64,000 bases of DNA. Source: Citrobacter rodentium NBRC 105723 = DSM 16636 (GTDB lineage Bacteria > Pseudomonadota > Gammaproteobacteria > Enterobacterales > Enterobacteriaceae). The stretch covers positions 3,100,001 to 3,164,000 of the forward strand of contig NZ_CP082833.1 in NCBI RefSeq assembly GCF_021278985.1, read 5' to 3'. Shown in pieces: positions 1 to 9,256 of this stretch; position 1 is the first letter of the stretch, and each line of letters starts with the position of its first letter. The notes under the pieces were generated by a model that saw only the letters and a program-made list of their open reading frames with translations, did not search any database and was not told the origin of the DNA. A program made the translations under genes and the position numbers.

Positions 1-831
1 GGTACCGATGTTCGCGCACACTTCAACCTGATGTCCGTCCAGCGTGATCGCCGGCAGATCTTTCAGTTTCGCCAGTTCCGCTTTCTCGGTAGCAACCTGC
101 TCCTGAACGGCGCGCAGTTTTTCAATTTCTTCGTTGGTCGGGTTGACGTAAACCAGGTTGTTTACGGCATCCAGAATCAGATAGTCGTCGTTTTTCACCT
201 GCGAGGTGACACTGCCGGTCCCGACAATCGCTGGCAGCTCCAGGGAACGCGCCATGATAGAGGTGTGGGAAGTACGGCCACCCGCGTCGGTAATGAAACC
301 CAGCACCTTTTGCAGGTTCAGCTGCGCGGTTTCGGACGGGGTCAGGTCGGCGGCAACCAGGATGACTTCATCTTTGATGGCGCTCAGGTCGATAATGGCC
401 AGACCCAGGATGTTGCGCAGCAGGCGCTTTCCGATGTCGCGTACGTCAGCCGCACGCTCTTTCAGGTATTCGTCATCCAACTCTTCCAGGGCAGAGGCCT
501 GACCTTCGATAACTTCATGGGCGGCTGCGTCAGCCGTCATGTGCTTATCTTTAATCAGGGCTATGATTTCCTGCTCCAGCTCCTCATCTTCGAGCAGCAT
601 GATATGCCCCTCAAAAATGGCTTCTTTTTCTTCACCGAACGTTTCACCAGCTTTAGTTTTGATCGCTTCTAATTGCGCAGATGCCTTGGCACGACCGCTC
701 AGAAAACGTTCAACTTCCTGATCAACCTTGTCGGCAGAAATTTTTTTCCGGTCAATGACGATTTCGTCTTCTTTCAGCAGAAGTGCTTTGCCGAAAGCGA
801 TACCCGGAGATGCTAAAATGCCTGAAATCAT
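1..831 (-). CDS. ptsI: PTS enzyme I, N-terminal part (gene continues past the window edge)
   Basis: Enzyme I takes phosphate from phosphoenolpyruvate and passes it to HPr, starting the sugar phosphotransferase cascade in the cytoplasm. Only the first 277 codons are present; the family is about 575 residues, so the PEP-binding barrel lies outside. The start MISGILASPG at 831 fits E. coli exactly. The HPr-binding helical domain and the swivelling phosphohistidine domain are here, with the active-site His189 in GGRTSHTSIMARS (codon at 265-267). It follows ptsH by 46 bp on the same strand, the usual ptsHI order; crr would lie beyond the edge. No frameshift is seen. Confidence 0.97.
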   Translation of the reverse strand, partial: MISGILASPGIAFGKALLLKEDEIVIDRKKISADKVDQEVERFLSGRAKASAQLEAIKTKAGETFGEEKEAIFEGHIMLLEDEELEQEIIALIKDKHMTADAAAHEVIEGQASALEELDDEYLKERAADVRDIGKRLLRNILGLAIIDLSAIKDEVILVAADLTPSETAQLNLQKVLGFITDAGGRTSHTSIMARSLELPAIVGTGSVTSQVKNDDYLILDAVNNLVYVNPTNEEIEKLRAVQEQVATEKAELAKLKDLPAITLDGHQVEVCANIGT

Positions 832-877
832 AACCCTACCTTACTTGTGACTGATTTTTAAAAGAACCCGGAAAAAC

Positions 878-1135
878 TTATTCCAGTTCCGCCATCAGCT
901 TGACCAGATGTTCAACCGCTTTCTGCTCGTCTTCACCTTCTGCGGAGATGGTGACAACGGTGCCCTGAGTCAGGCCCAGAGTTTGCAGTTTGAACAGGCT
1001 TTTTGCGCTGGCGCTTTTGCCGTTGGAAGTCACAGTAATCTCAGAAGTGAAGCCTTTCGCTTCTTTAACAAACTGAGCAGCAGGGCGGGTATGCAGACCG
1101 TTCGGAGCGGTAATGGTAACTTCTTGCTGGAACAT
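878..1135 (-). CDS. ptsH: Phosphocarrier protein HPr
   Basis: HPr is the small cytoplasmic phosphocarrier that relays phosphate from enzyme I to the sugar-specific EIIA proteins. At 85 residues it has the full family length. His15 lies in [10 protein letters not shown] and the Ser46 region in [10 protein letters not shown]. The sequence appears identical to E. coli HPr as I remember it. It is first gene of the ptsHI operon, with a long upstream region holding promoter and regulatory signals. Confidence 0.98.
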
Positions 1136-1400
1136 TGTATTTCCCCAACTTATAGGTTTAGTGTTGTGGAACTAAAGTCTAGCCTGGCGGTTTGACTTTA
1201 GCCTGTATTGTTAGCGCCGGCGTAAACGGGCGCGACACACCAGGTGTATACGCCATCCGTTGCTGGCAACCTCTGGCCGCTGACGTTTCGCTCGTCATTA
1301 AACATTATGCCGCGAAATCAAGACTTGAACCAAATCATAAAATCGATTCAGCAAGCAGTTTTCCTGTAACGATTAATTTCGCGCTTCAAAATAATTAGTC
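1136..1400 (-). promoter_or_regulatory. ptsH upstream regulatory region with a likely Cra (FruR) operator
   Basis: This is the leader and promoter region of ptsHI, about 380 bp in all between ptsH and cysK. On the minus strand GCTGAATCGATTTTA (about 1338-1352) matches the Cra/FruR operator pattern TGAAnCGnTnnA. In E. coli this operon is controlled by CRP, Cra and Mlc, and the arrangement looks conserved. I did not assign exact -10/-35 boxes or a CRP site. Confidence 0.5.
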
Positions 1401-1466
1401 TGGTTAAATACCAGAGCCAACGGGGTGAAGCAATGCCAGGAGGGGTGAAAGTTTGAAGCAGGCCAC

Positions 1467-1494
1467 AAAAAAGCACCTGAAAAGGTGCTTTTTT
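1467..1494 (-). terminator. Rho-independent terminator after cysK
   Basis: The hairpin AAGCACCT-GAAA-AGGTGCTT is flanked by A and T runs, so it can stop transcription in either direction. It lies just past the cysK stop on the minus strand. Confidence 0.85.
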
Positions 1495-1516
1495 ACGCGT
1501 TTTTAACATACTGGCA

Positions 1517-2488
1517 TTACTGTTGCAGTTCTTTCTCGGTAAAGAGATCGGCAAACAGTGCGGTGCTCAGATAACGCTCACCCGAAGACGGTAGGATAAC
1601 CACAATATTCTTATTGGTAAAGGCTTCATCTTCCTGCAGCTTAAGCGCAGCGGCGACGGCGGCGCCGGAGGAGATGCCGGCCAGAATACCTTCTTCTTCC
1701 ATCAGGCGACGCGCGGTAGAGATCGCCTCTTCGTTAGTGATGCCGATGACTTTATCAATCAGCTTCAAATCGAGGTTGCCCGGAATAAAACCTGCGCCGA
1801 TACCCTGAATTTTATGCGGGCCGGGTTTTAATTCTTCGCCCGCCAGCGCCTGCGCGATGACCGGGGAGTCCGTCGGTTCAACCGCGACCGTAATCAGGTC
1901 AGATTTACCTTTGGTGCCTTTAATGTAGCGGGAGACGCCGGTCAGGGTGCCGCCGGTGCCGACGCCGGAAATGAAAACGTCCACCTGGCCGTCGGTATCT
2001 TCCCAGATTTCCGGACCGGTGGTTTTTTCATGAATTTCCGGGTTCGCCGGGTTGCTGAACTGCTGAAGCAGCAGGTATTTTTCCGGGTCGCTGGCGACAA
2101 TCTCTTCGGCTTTCTGAATCGCGCCCTTCATGCCTTTCGCGCCTTCGGTAAGCACCAAGTTGGCGCCCAGTGCTTTCAACAGCTTACGGCGCTCAATGCT
2201 CATGGTTTCCGGCATGGTCAGCGTCAGCTTGTAACCGCGCGCGGCCGCCACGTAGGCCAGCGCGATACCGGTGTTACCGCTGGTCGGCTCCACCAGCTCA
2301 ACGCCGGCTTTCAGTACGCCGCGCTTTTCGGCATCCCAAATCATATTGGCACCGATACGGCATTTCACGCTAAAGCTCGGGTTACGTGATTCCACCTTCG
2401 CCAGAATGCGTCCGTTACCGATACGGTTCAGTCGAACCAGCGGCGTATGACCGATAGTCAGCGAGTTATCTTCAAAAATCTTACTCAT
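1517..2488 (-). CDS. cysK: Cysteine synthase A (O-acetylserine sulfhydrylase)
   Basis: CysK is a PLP enzyme that makes L-cysteine from O-acetylserine and sulfide. At 323 residues it has the normal length. The PLP lysine is Lys42 in SFSVKCRIG. The substrate loop EPTSGNTG and the phosphate-cup glycines GVGTGGT are intact. It carries its own terminator downstream and lies next to cysZ on the same strand with 163 bp between, so the two may be separately promoted. The start follows the AGGA of TAAGGACAGGCC. CysK also partners CysE and can activate some contact-dependent toxins (family knowledge). Confidence 0.98.
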   Translation of the reverse strand: MSKIFEDNSLTIGHTPLVRLNRIGNGRILAKVESRNPSFSVKCRIGANMIWDAEKRGVLKAGVELVEPTSGNTGIALAYVAAARGYKLTLTMPETMSIERRKLLKALGANLVLTEGAKGMKGAIQKAEEIVASDPEKYLLLQQFSNPANPEIHEKTTGPEIWEDTDGQVDVFISGVGTGGTLTGVSRYIKGTKGKSDLITVAVEPTDSPVIAQALAGEELKPGPHKIQGIGAGFIPGNLDLKLIDKVIGITNEEAISTARRLMEEEGILAGISSGAAVAAALKLQEDEAFTNKNIVVILPSSGERYLSTALFADLFTEKELQQ

Positions 2489-2651
2489 GGCCTGTCCTTA
2501 ACTGTATGAAATTGGGATACCTTCCCAGCATACCCGTCAGGCAGATATGCGGAAGTAAGGAATTCGCATATCTATATGCTGTGAAGAAATAATGACGATC
2601 AGTATGGAATAAGAAACGGCATATCGACGCTTTTAACGCAATATTTTTACG
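2489..2651 (-). promoter_or_regulatory. cysK promoter region (CysB-type)
   Basis: This is the intergenic region upstream of cysK. It contains an AT-rich stretch with the near-palindrome GCATATAGATATGC (about 2567-2580), followed by a long leader. The sequence closely resembles the E. coli cysK promoter, which is activated by CysB with acetylserine. I recognised it by similarity and did not map the boxes. Confidence 0.5.
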
Positions 2652-3413
2652 TTATTTCCATAACGCATGTTTCCCACGGTAGCAGTCGACCCACATCGCC
2701 GTCGCGCCACATACCGCCACCGGCATGATAAATAAATTCAGCACCGGGATCAGGGTAAACAGGCTGGTGAGCGCGCCGAACTGCATGTTCGCGACCTTAC
2801 GGGCGCGCAGAGCGGCACGCATCTCCTTAAACGGCACCTTATGGTTATCAAAGGGATAATCGCAGTACTGAATCGCCAGCATCCAGGCGCTGAAGAGGAA
2901 CCACAGCACAGGCGCGACAGTCTGGCCGATGCCGGGAATGAAATAGAGGATCAGCAGCACAATCGCGCGCGGTAAATACCAGGCAAACTTCTGCCATTCG
3001 CGTTTCATAATTCGCGGCAGGTCCTTCATGATGCCCATTACGCCGGTATCCGGCGGTGTGGCGCCCGTCAGGCGGGCTTCCAGCTGTTCCGCCAGCAGGC
3101 CGTTGAACGGCGCGGCAATCCAGTTGGCCAGCGTCGAGAAAAAGTAGCCGAATACCAGCAGGACGGAGATCACCGCGATTGGCCAGAGCAGATAGCTCAG
3201 CCACTGCAGCCAGTCCGGAACGTGGCTCATTAATGACGGGATCCAGACATCCAGCTGCGTAAACAACCACCAGAACGCTGCGCCCATCAGCACGATATTG
3301 ACCAGCAGAGGTAAAATGACAAAGCGACGGATTCCGTGTTGCGAAACCAGTTTCCACCCCTGAGCGAAGTAATAAACGCCGCTGCGTGGCGTAGCGATGG
3401 ATGATGACACCAT
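2652..3413 (-). CDS. cysZ: Sulfate transporter CysZ
   Basis: CysZ is an inner-membrane sulfate permease that supports cysteine synthesis. The 253-residue protein has the family length, with hydrophobic segments near residues 29-51 and 67-95 and further ones around 145-180 and 208-240. Conserved stretches such as FYFIPGIGQT-like LYFIPGIGQT and WIAAPFNGLLAEQLE are present. It lies upstream of cysK in the same direction and is divergent from zipA, sharing a 230-bp promoter interval with it. Confidence 0.96.
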   Translation of the reverse strand: MVSSSIATPRSGVYYFAQGWKLVSQHGIRRFVILPLLVNIVLMGAAFWWLFTQLDVWIPSLMSHVPDWLQWLSYLLWPIAVISVLLVFGYFFSTLANWIAAPFNGLLAEQLEARLTGATPPDTGVMGIMKDLPRIMKREWQKFAWYLPRAIVLLILYFIPGIGQTVAPVLWFLFSAWMLAIQYCDYPFDNHKVPFKEMRAALRARKVANMQFGALTSLFTLIPVLNLFIMPVAVCGATAMWVDCYRGKHALWK

Positions 3414-3643
3414 AGTCGGGACTGACTCCTTTTCGTAATAGTCCTGGATGGACCCGGCTATCTTACCGGGTTATCGTACGCGGGACAGTTCAGAAATGTT
3501 CGAAAAAACAGCAAAAAGCACGATTTCCTTCATCTTTATGCTGTGAAAGCTAAGAGTACACTTGCACTTGACGTAATCGGCAAATACTCTTAGTGAGTAA
3601 ATGTTTGCCGTGGTGGCAAGGTGTTAGAACAACAGAGAATATA

Positions 3644-4639
3644 ATGATGCAGGATTTGCGTCTGATATTAATCATTGTTGGCGCGATCGCCATAATCGCT
3701 TTACTGGTGCATGGTTTCTGGACCAGCCGTAAAGAACGATCTTCTATGTTCCGCGATCGTCCACTGAAACGCATGAAATCTAAACGCGACGATGAGCCGT
3801 TTGATGACGACATCGACGCTGACGAAGGCGTGGGCGAAGTTCGTGTTCACCGCGTTAATCATGCCCCAGGCAACCCGCAGGAGCATGAAGCGCCTCGCCA
3901 GTCGCCGCAACACCAGTACCAGCCGCCTTATGCGTCTGCGCAGCCGCGTCAGCCCGTTGCGCCGCCGTCACAAGCGCCGGTCCAGCAGCCCCACGGCCAG
4001 CGTCCGCCGCAGCCGGTACAACAGCCGCAGCCTGCGCCACAGCAACCCGTACAGCAGCCTGTTCCGCAGCAGCCTGCCGCGCCTCACGCGCAGCCTGAGT
4101 CGCAAACGGCGCCTTCTGCCCCGCAGCCCGCGCCGCAGACCTTCCAGCCCGCCGAGCCGGTAGCGGAACCGCAGCCTGAGCCGGTTGTTGAAGAAGCCCC
4201 GGCCCCGGAAAAACCGCAGCGTAAAGAAGCGGTCATCATCATGAACGTCGCGGCCCACCAGGGAAGCACGCTCAATGGCGAGGTGCTGCTTAACAGCATT
4301 CAGCAGGCCGGGTTTAAATTCGGCGACATGAATATTTTCCACCGCCATCTGAGTCCGGATGGCAGCGGTCCGGCGCTGTTCAGCCTTGCCAATATGGTCA
4401 ATCCGGGAACGTTTGATCCAGAAATGACTGATTTCACGACGCCTGGCGTAACCATCTTTATGCAGGTGCCGTCTTACGGCGACGAACTGCAAAACTTCAA
4501 GCTGATGTTGCAGTCTGCCCAGCATATCGCCGATGAAGTTGGCGGCGTGGTGCTTGACGATCAACGCAGGATGATGACGCCGCAAAAACTTCGTGAGTAT
4601 CAGGACCGTATCCGCGAAGTGAAGGACGCTAACGCCTGA
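3644..4639 (+). CDS. zipA: Cell division protein ZipA
   Basis: ZipA anchors FtsZ to the inner membrane in the division ring. I chose the start at 3644 (MMQDLRLILI), which gives 331 residues and matches E. coli; an in-frame codon further upstream would add 17 residues before the membrane anchor. It has an N-terminal membrane helix (about 6-27), a charged stretch, a long proline/glutamine-rich linker (about 85-190), and the globular FtsZ-binding domain beginning at KEAVIIMNVAAH. The linker is the most variable part, as usual. It is divergent from cysZ and followed by a terminator before ligA. Confidence 0.97.
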   Translation: MMQDLRLILIIVGAIAIIALLVHGFWTSRKERSSMFRDRPLKRMKSKRDDEPFDDDIDADEGVGEVRVHRVNHAPGNPQEHEAPRQSPQHQYQPPYASAQPRQPVAPPSQAPVQQPHGQRPPQPVQQPQPAPQQPVQQPVPQQPAAPHAQPESQTAPSAPQPAPQTFQPAEPVAEPQPEPVVEEAPAPEKPQRKEAVIIMNVAAHQGSTLNGEVLLNSIQQAGFKFGDMNIFHRHLSPDGSGPALFSLANMVNPGTFDPEMTDFTTPGVTIFMQVPSYGDELQNFKLMLQSAQHIADEVGGVVLDDQRRMMTPQKLREYQDRIREVKDANA

Positions 4640-4668
4640 TACACTAAAGGCACGACACTGTTTCTCTG

Positions 4669-4692
4669 AACCCCCGCCTGTCGGGGGTTTTT
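4669..4692 (+). terminator. Rho-independent terminator between zipA and ligA
   Basis: The stem AACCCCCG/CGGGGGTT with a CCTGT loop is followed by a run of T. It lies 30 bp after the zipA stop and ends about 20 bp before ligA. Confidence 0.88.
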
Positions 4693-4710
4693 TATCATTG
4701 ATGGTGCGAT

Positions 4711-6726
4711 ATGGAATCAATCGAACAACAACTGACAGAACTGCGAACCACGCTTCGCCATCATGAGTATCTTTACCATGTGATGGATGCGCCAGAGGTT
4801 CCCGATGCGGAATACGATCGTCTTATGCGCGAACTGCGCGAACTGGAGGCGCAACACCCGGAACTGATTACGCCCGACTCCCCGACCCAACGGGTAGGGG
4901 CGGCGCCGTTAACCTCTTTCAGCCAGATTCGCCACGAAGTGCCGATGCTGTCGCTGGATAACGTTTTCGATGAAGAGAGCTTTCTGGCGTTTAACAAGCG
5001 CGTGCAGGATCGTTTAAAGAGCAGCGATAAGCTGACCTGGTGCTGCGAGCTGAAGCTGGACGGTCTGGCGGTTAGTATTCTTTATGAAAACGGCGTTCTG
5101 GTCAGGGCCGCGACCCGTGGTGACGGAACTACCGGCGAAGACATTACCGCCAACGTGAGAACTATCCGCGCTATTCCGCTGCGGCTGCATGGCGAGAACA
5201 TTCCGGCGCGTCTGGAAGTGCGCGGCGAGGTCTTTTTACCCCAGGCCGGATTTGAAAAAATTAACGAAGAAGCGCGTCGCACCGGCGGCAAGGTCTTTGC
5301 TAACCCACGTAATGCGGCGGCCGGTTCGCTGCGCCAGCTCGATCCGCGAATCACGGCGAAGCGACCGCTGACTTTCTTCTGCTACGGCATTGGCATTCTG
5401 GAAGGTGGCGAGCTGCCGGATACTCATCTGGGCCGCCTGATGCAGTTTAAGGCCTGGGGTCTGCCGGTCAGCAATCGCGTGACGCTCTGCGACTCGCCGG
5501 AAGAGGTGCTGGCGTTCTACCATAAGGTGGAAGAAGACCGTCCGACGCTGGGCTTCGACATTGACGGCGTGGTGATCAAGGTCAACTCGCTGGCTCTTCA
5601 GGAGCAACTGGGCTACGTAGCCCGCGCGCCGCGCTGGGCGGTGGCGTTTAAGTTTCCGGCGCAGGAACAGATGACCTCTGTCCGCGACGTGGAGTTTCAG
5701 GTCGGGCGCACTGGCGCCATTACTCCCGTCGCGCGACTGGAGCCGGTACAGGTGGCGGGAGTGCTGGTGAGTAATGCCACGCTGCATAACGCCGACGAGA
5801 TTGAACGACTTGGCCTGCGTATCGGCGATAAGGTGGTGATTCGCCGGGCGGGGGATGTGATCCCGCAGGTGGTGAACGTGGTGCTCTCCGAGCGTCCGGC
5901 GGAAACGCGCCCGGTGGTCTTTCCAGCCCAGTGTCCGGTGTGTGGTTCTGACGTGGAGCGCGTGGAGGGCGAAGCGGTGACTCGCTGCACCGGCGGCTTA
6001 ATCTGCGCGGCGCAGCGTAAAGAGTCGCTGAAGCACTTCGTTTCCCGCCGCGCGATGGACGTCGACGGGATGGGCGATAAAATCATCGACCAGCTGGTTG
6101 AGAAAGAGTATGTGCACACCCCTGCGGATCTGTTCAGGCTGACCGCGGGCAAACTGACCGGACTGGATCGCATGGGGCCGAAGTCGGCGCAAAACGTCGT
6201 GGATGCGCTGGAAAAAGCGAAAGAGACGACTTTTGCGCGCTTCCTGTATGCGCTGGGCATCCGGGAAGTGGGGGAGGCTACCGCTGCGGGGCTTGCCGCG
6301 TTCTTCGGCACTCTGGAAGCCCTGGAAGCGGCCTCCATCGAAGAGCTGCAAAAGGTGCCGGACGTGGGCATCGTGGTGGCGACCCATGTGTTCAACTTCT
6401 TTGCCGAAGAGAGCAACCGCGACGTCATCAGGCAACTGCTGGCGGAAGGCGTGCACTGGCCTGCGCCGGTGGCGATTAAGGCGGAAGAGATCGACAGTCC
6501 CTTCGCCGGAAAGACGGTGGTATTGACCGGTAGCCTGAGTCAGATGTCACGGGATGACGCCAAAGCGCGTCTGGTGGCGCTGGGGGCGAAAGTGGCGGGC
6601 AGCGTATCTAAGAAAACCGATCTGGTGATTGCCGGTGAAGCGGCCGGTTCTAAGCTTGCGAAAGCGCAGGAGCTGGGGATCGAGGTGATTGACGAAGCGG
6701 AAATGCTCCGCCTGCTGGGTGCCTGA
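4711..6726 (+). CDS. ligA: NAD-dependent DNA ligase
   Basis: LigA seals nicks during replication and repair, using NAD+ to form an enzyme-AMP intermediate. The 671-residue protein has the full length. Domains in order are the NAD-binding Ia domain, the adenylation domain with the lysine in ELKLDGLAV (Lys115), the OB fold, a four-cysteine zinc finger (CPVCGSD then C-T-G-G-L-I-C), helix-hairpin-helix motifs, and a C-terminal BRCT domain (GKTVVLTGSLSQMSR). The ypeB start lies 1 bp past its stop, so the two are probably co-transcribed. Confidence 0.98.
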   Translation: MESIEQQLTELRTTLRHHEYLYHVMDAPEVPDAEYDRLMRELRELEAQHPELITPDSPTQRVGAAPLTSFSQIRHEVPMLSLDNVFDEESFLAFNKRVQDRLKSSDKLTWCCELKLDGLAVSILYENGVLVRAATRGDGTTGEDITANVRTIRAIPLRLHGENIPARLEVRGEVFLPQAGFEKINEEARRTGGKVFANPRNAAAGSLRQLDPRITAKRPLTFFCYGIGILEGGELPDTHLGRLMQFKAWGLPVSNRVTLCDSPEEVLAFYHKVEEDRPTLGFDIDGVVIKVNSLALQEQLGYVARAPRWAVAFKFPAQEQMTSVRDVEFQVGRTGAITPVARLEPVQVAGVLVSNATLHNADEIERLGLRIGDKVVIRRAGDVIPQVVNVVLSERPAETRPVVFPAQCPVCGSDVERVEGEAVTRCTGGLICAAQRKESLKHFVSRRAMDVDGMGDKIIDQLVEKEYVHTPADLFRLTAGKLTGLDRMGPKSAQNVVDALEKAKETTFARFLYALGIREVGEATAAGLAAFFGTLEALEAASIEELQKVPDVGIVVATHVFNFFAEESNRDVIRQLLAEGVHWPAPVAIKAEEIDSPFAGKTVVLTGSLSQMSRDDAKARLVALGAKVAGSVSKKTDLVIAGEAAGSKLAKAQELGIEVIDEAEMLRLLGA

Positions 6727-6727
6727 G

Positions 6728-6946
6728 ATGGAAAAAGAGCAGCTTGTCGACATCGCCAATACGGTGATTCCGTTCGGTAAATATAAAGGGCAGCGCCTGA
6801 TTGATGTGCCGGAGGAGTATTTACTGTGGTTTGCCCGCAAAGATGAATTTCCGCCGGGCAAACTGGGTGAGCTGATGCAAATTACGCTGCTGATCAAGAC
6901 TGAGGGGCTGACGCAGCTGGTTCAGCCCCTGAAGCGTCCGCTTTAA
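6728..6946 (+). CDS. ypeB: DUF3820 protein YpeB
   Basis: This is a small 72-residue cytoplasmic protein of the DUF3820 family with no established function. The core reads VIPFGKYKGQRL followed by PEEYLLWF, typical of the family. I took the start MEKEQL at 6728, immediately after the ligA stop; an upstream in-frame start would overlap ligA. It is convergent with yfeH, and the two stop codons overlap by a few bases (6943-6946). Confidence 0.9.
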   Translation: MEKEQLVDIANTVIPFGKYKGQRLIDVPEEYLLWFARKDEFPPGKLGELMQITLLIKTEGLTQLVQPLKRPL

Positions 6947-7941
6947 ACTTTTGCGGCGCGGCTGTCCTGCTGCGCCTGCAACTGTTCGCTCTGGCGCTTA
7001 TAGCGACGCGCCATCACTGCGCAGACCATCAACTGAATCTGATGGAAAATCATAAGCGGCAGCACCATCATCCCAATCACTGAGGTCGGAAACAGGATGT
7101 TAGCCATCGGCACGCCGTTGGCCAGGCTCTTTTTCGATCCGCAGAAAACAATGGTGATTTCGTCCGCTTTATTAAAGCCGCATTTACGGGCGACAAAAAT
7201 GTTAACCGCAATGACGATAGCCAGCAGCACAATGCTCACCACCACGATAAACAGCAGCGAACCCCAGCCCACTTTGTGCCAGATGCCGTTTACTACCGCT
7301 TCGCTGAAGGCGGAATAGACCACCAGCAGTATTGAAGTCTGATCGGTTTTCGCAATCCATTTTTTGTTTTTCGCCACCCAATTCCCGATCCACGGACGTG
7401 ACAGATGCCCGAGCACAAACGGCAGCAGCAGTTGCAGCATGATTTTGCCAACCTGCTCAAGGCTGCCTTCCGCGCCATGCATATTCATCACCAGGCCGAC
7501 CAGCAGCGGTGACAGGAAGATTCCCAACAGGCTGGACGCGGAAGCGGAGCAGACTGCTGCCGCAACGTTACCGCCCGCTAGTGAGGTAAACGCGATAGCC
7601 GACTGAACGGTGGCAGGCAGAATGCACAGATAGAGGAAGCCGGTATAAAGCATCGGATCGACATTAACCGGCGCCCACCAGGCAAACAGTACGCCGAGCG
7701 CGGGAAACAAAATAAAGGTGCTGCACATCACCCACAGGTGTAAACGCCAGTGGCTTCCGCCAGCGATAATGGCTTCACGTGAGAGCTTTGCGCCGTGCAT
7801 AAAAAACAGCAGCGCAATGGCGGCAGTGGTGATCCCTTCCACGACCGGGACAAAACCGCCTTCAGCCGGGAAAAAAGACGCCAGCAACACGACCGCGATC
7901 AGGGTCAGGGTAAACGGATCAAGGATACGAAAAATTTTCAT
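6943..7941 (-). CDS. yfeH: Bile acid:sodium symporter-family transporter YfeH
   Basis: This is a multi-pass inner-membrane protein of the SBF-like (bile acid:sodium symporter, PF13593-type) family. The natural substrate is not known. At 332 residues it has about ten hydrophobic segments. The family motif areas FLYLCILPATVQSAIAFTS and FCGSKKSLANG are both intact; these hold the crossing helices at the transport site. It is divergent from the LysR gene yfeR, 89 bp away, and so is a plausible YfeR target. Confidence 0.92.
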   Translation of the reverse strand: MKIFRILDPFTLTLIAVVLLASFFPAEGGFVPVVEGITTAAIALLFFMHGAKLSREAIIAGGSHWRLHLWVMCSTFILFPALGVLFAWWAPVNVDPMLYTGFLYLCILPATVQSAIAFTSLAGGNVAAAVCSASASSLLGIFLSPLLVGLVMNMHGAEGSLEQVGKIMLQLLLPFVLGHLSRPWIGNWVAKNKKWIAKTDQTSILLVVYSAFSEAVVNGIWHKVGWGSLLFIVVVSIVLLAIVIAVNIFVARKCGFNKADEITIVFCGSKKSLANGVPMANILFPTSVIGMMVLPLMIFHQIQLMVCAVMARRYKRQSEQLQAQQDSRAAKV

Positions 7942-8030
7942 ACATACTCCATGAATTCGGTGCCCTCATTTTGCGTTTTTCATTTTGAGAAATAAAATCG
8001 ATTTATTGCATCTATATATGAATCTAGTCG

Positions 8031-8957
8031 ATGAATTATTCTCTGCGCCAACTTCGTGTGTTTGTTACCGTCGCTCAGGAAAAAAGCTTCAGCCGGGCGG
8101 GGGAGTGTATTGGTCTGAGCCAGTCGGCGGTCAGCCACAGCATTAAAGAGCTGGAGCGCCAGACGGGCGTGAAGCTGCTGGACCGAACCACGCGGGAAGT
8201 GGTGCTGACCGCCGCGGGGCAGCAGCTGGCCGGGCGACTGGAGCGGTTGCTGGATGAACTGCACATTACGCTACGGGATGCGGGCAGGGTGGGGACGCAG
8301 CTTACGGGCACGGTACGCGTGGCGGCCAGCCAGACGATTTCCGCGCATTTGATCCCGCAATGTATTGCCCGCAGCAATCAGGATTATCCGGCGATCGATT
8401 TTGTTTTGCACGATCGGCCCCAGCAGTGGGTGCTGGAGAGTATCCGTCAGGGCGAAGTGGATTTCGGCATTGTCATCGATCCCGGTGCGGTAAGCGATTT
8501 GCAGTGTGAGGCGGTACTGTCGGAACCATTTCTTCTGTTATGCCACGAGGATCATCCGCTGGTGCGACGGGAGTGGGTGAGCTGGCAGGATTTACAGCAG
8601 GAACGGCTGGTATTGCAGGATTACGCTTCAGGAAGCCGTCCGCTGATTGACGCGGCGCTTGCCCGTTTTGCGATTAAAGCGAATATCGTTCAGGAGATTG
8701 GACACCCCGCAACGCTATTTCCGATGGTGGAGGCGGGGATTGGCATCAGCATTTTGCCCGCACTGGCCCTCCCACTGCCTCAGGGAAGCCATTTGCAGGT
8801 GAAGCGTCTTACGCCGGTAGTGGAAAGGCAATTAATGCTGGCGAGGCGCAAGAACCGCTCGCTGTCGACCGCCGCCCAGGCGCTGTGGAACGTCGTGCGC
8901 ACCCAGGCAGGCGAGTTAACCGCGCAACGCGCTAAGGACCCGCTTTATCAGCTATAG
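8031..8957 (+). CDS. yfeR: LysR-family regulator YfeR
   Basis: This is a 308-residue LysR-type regulator. The N-terminal winged helix (SLRQLRVFVTVAQEKSFSRA, then LSQSAVSHSIKELE) is followed by the two-lobed effector-binding domain. Divergence from yfeH is the classic LysR arrangement, and the shared 89-bp interval is where its operator should lie. In Salmonella the homologue has been reported as osmolarity-responsive. This is the last core gene before the synteny break. Confidence 0.92.
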   Translation: MNYSLRQLRVFVTVAQEKSFSRAGECIGLSQSAVSHSIKELERQTGVKLLDRTTREVVLTAAGQQLAGRLERLLDELHITLRDAGRVGTQLTGTVRVAASQTISAHLIPQCIARSNQDYPAIDFVLHDRPQQWVLESIRQGEVDFGIVIDPGAVSDLQCEAVLSEPFLLLCHEDHPLVRREWVSWQDLQQERLVLQDYASGSRPLIDAALARFAIKANIVQEIGHPATLFPMVEAGIGISILPALALPLPQGSHLQVKRLTPVVERQLMLARRKNRSLSTAAQALWNVVRTQAGELTAQRAKDPLYQL

Positions 8958-9007
8958 CGTGGCGGAGGCGTTGAATGATGGCGCTTATCCGTCTTTTGAA
9001 ACCGACT

Positions 9008-9041
9008 TGTAGGCCGGATAAGGTGTCGCCGCCATCCGGCA
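9008..9041. repeat. REP palindrome after yfeR
   Basis: This is a typical enterobacterial REP unit (TTGTAGGCCGGATAAG through GCCATCCGGCA). A degenerate partial copy may precede it at about 8970-9000. The interval to 9256 is otherwise an AT-rich spacer with nothing recognised. Confidence 0.85.
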
Positions 9042-9256
9042 TGGAATAGCGCAGACAGCAAAAAGGTGCGTTCAGGAGGCTTTTCACATAGGTGGGTTTT
9101 GTTGATTTTGCCCTTACTTATGCTTTGTAAAAATTCCAAAAACACAAACAGAGCGATGGGGGTAAATCTTTCGTAAATCTACAGCAGTATAAAAGTTTCT
9201 AAATATCAAATGGTTATATCAATCAATCGCACTCAACATTTATGTCTTGAGCTTTT

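Noticed and set aside
3855..4720. Open frames opposite zipA, including a long arginine-rich one
   Set aside because: They mirror the repetitive proline/glutamine linker of zipA; repeated codons there keep other frames open.
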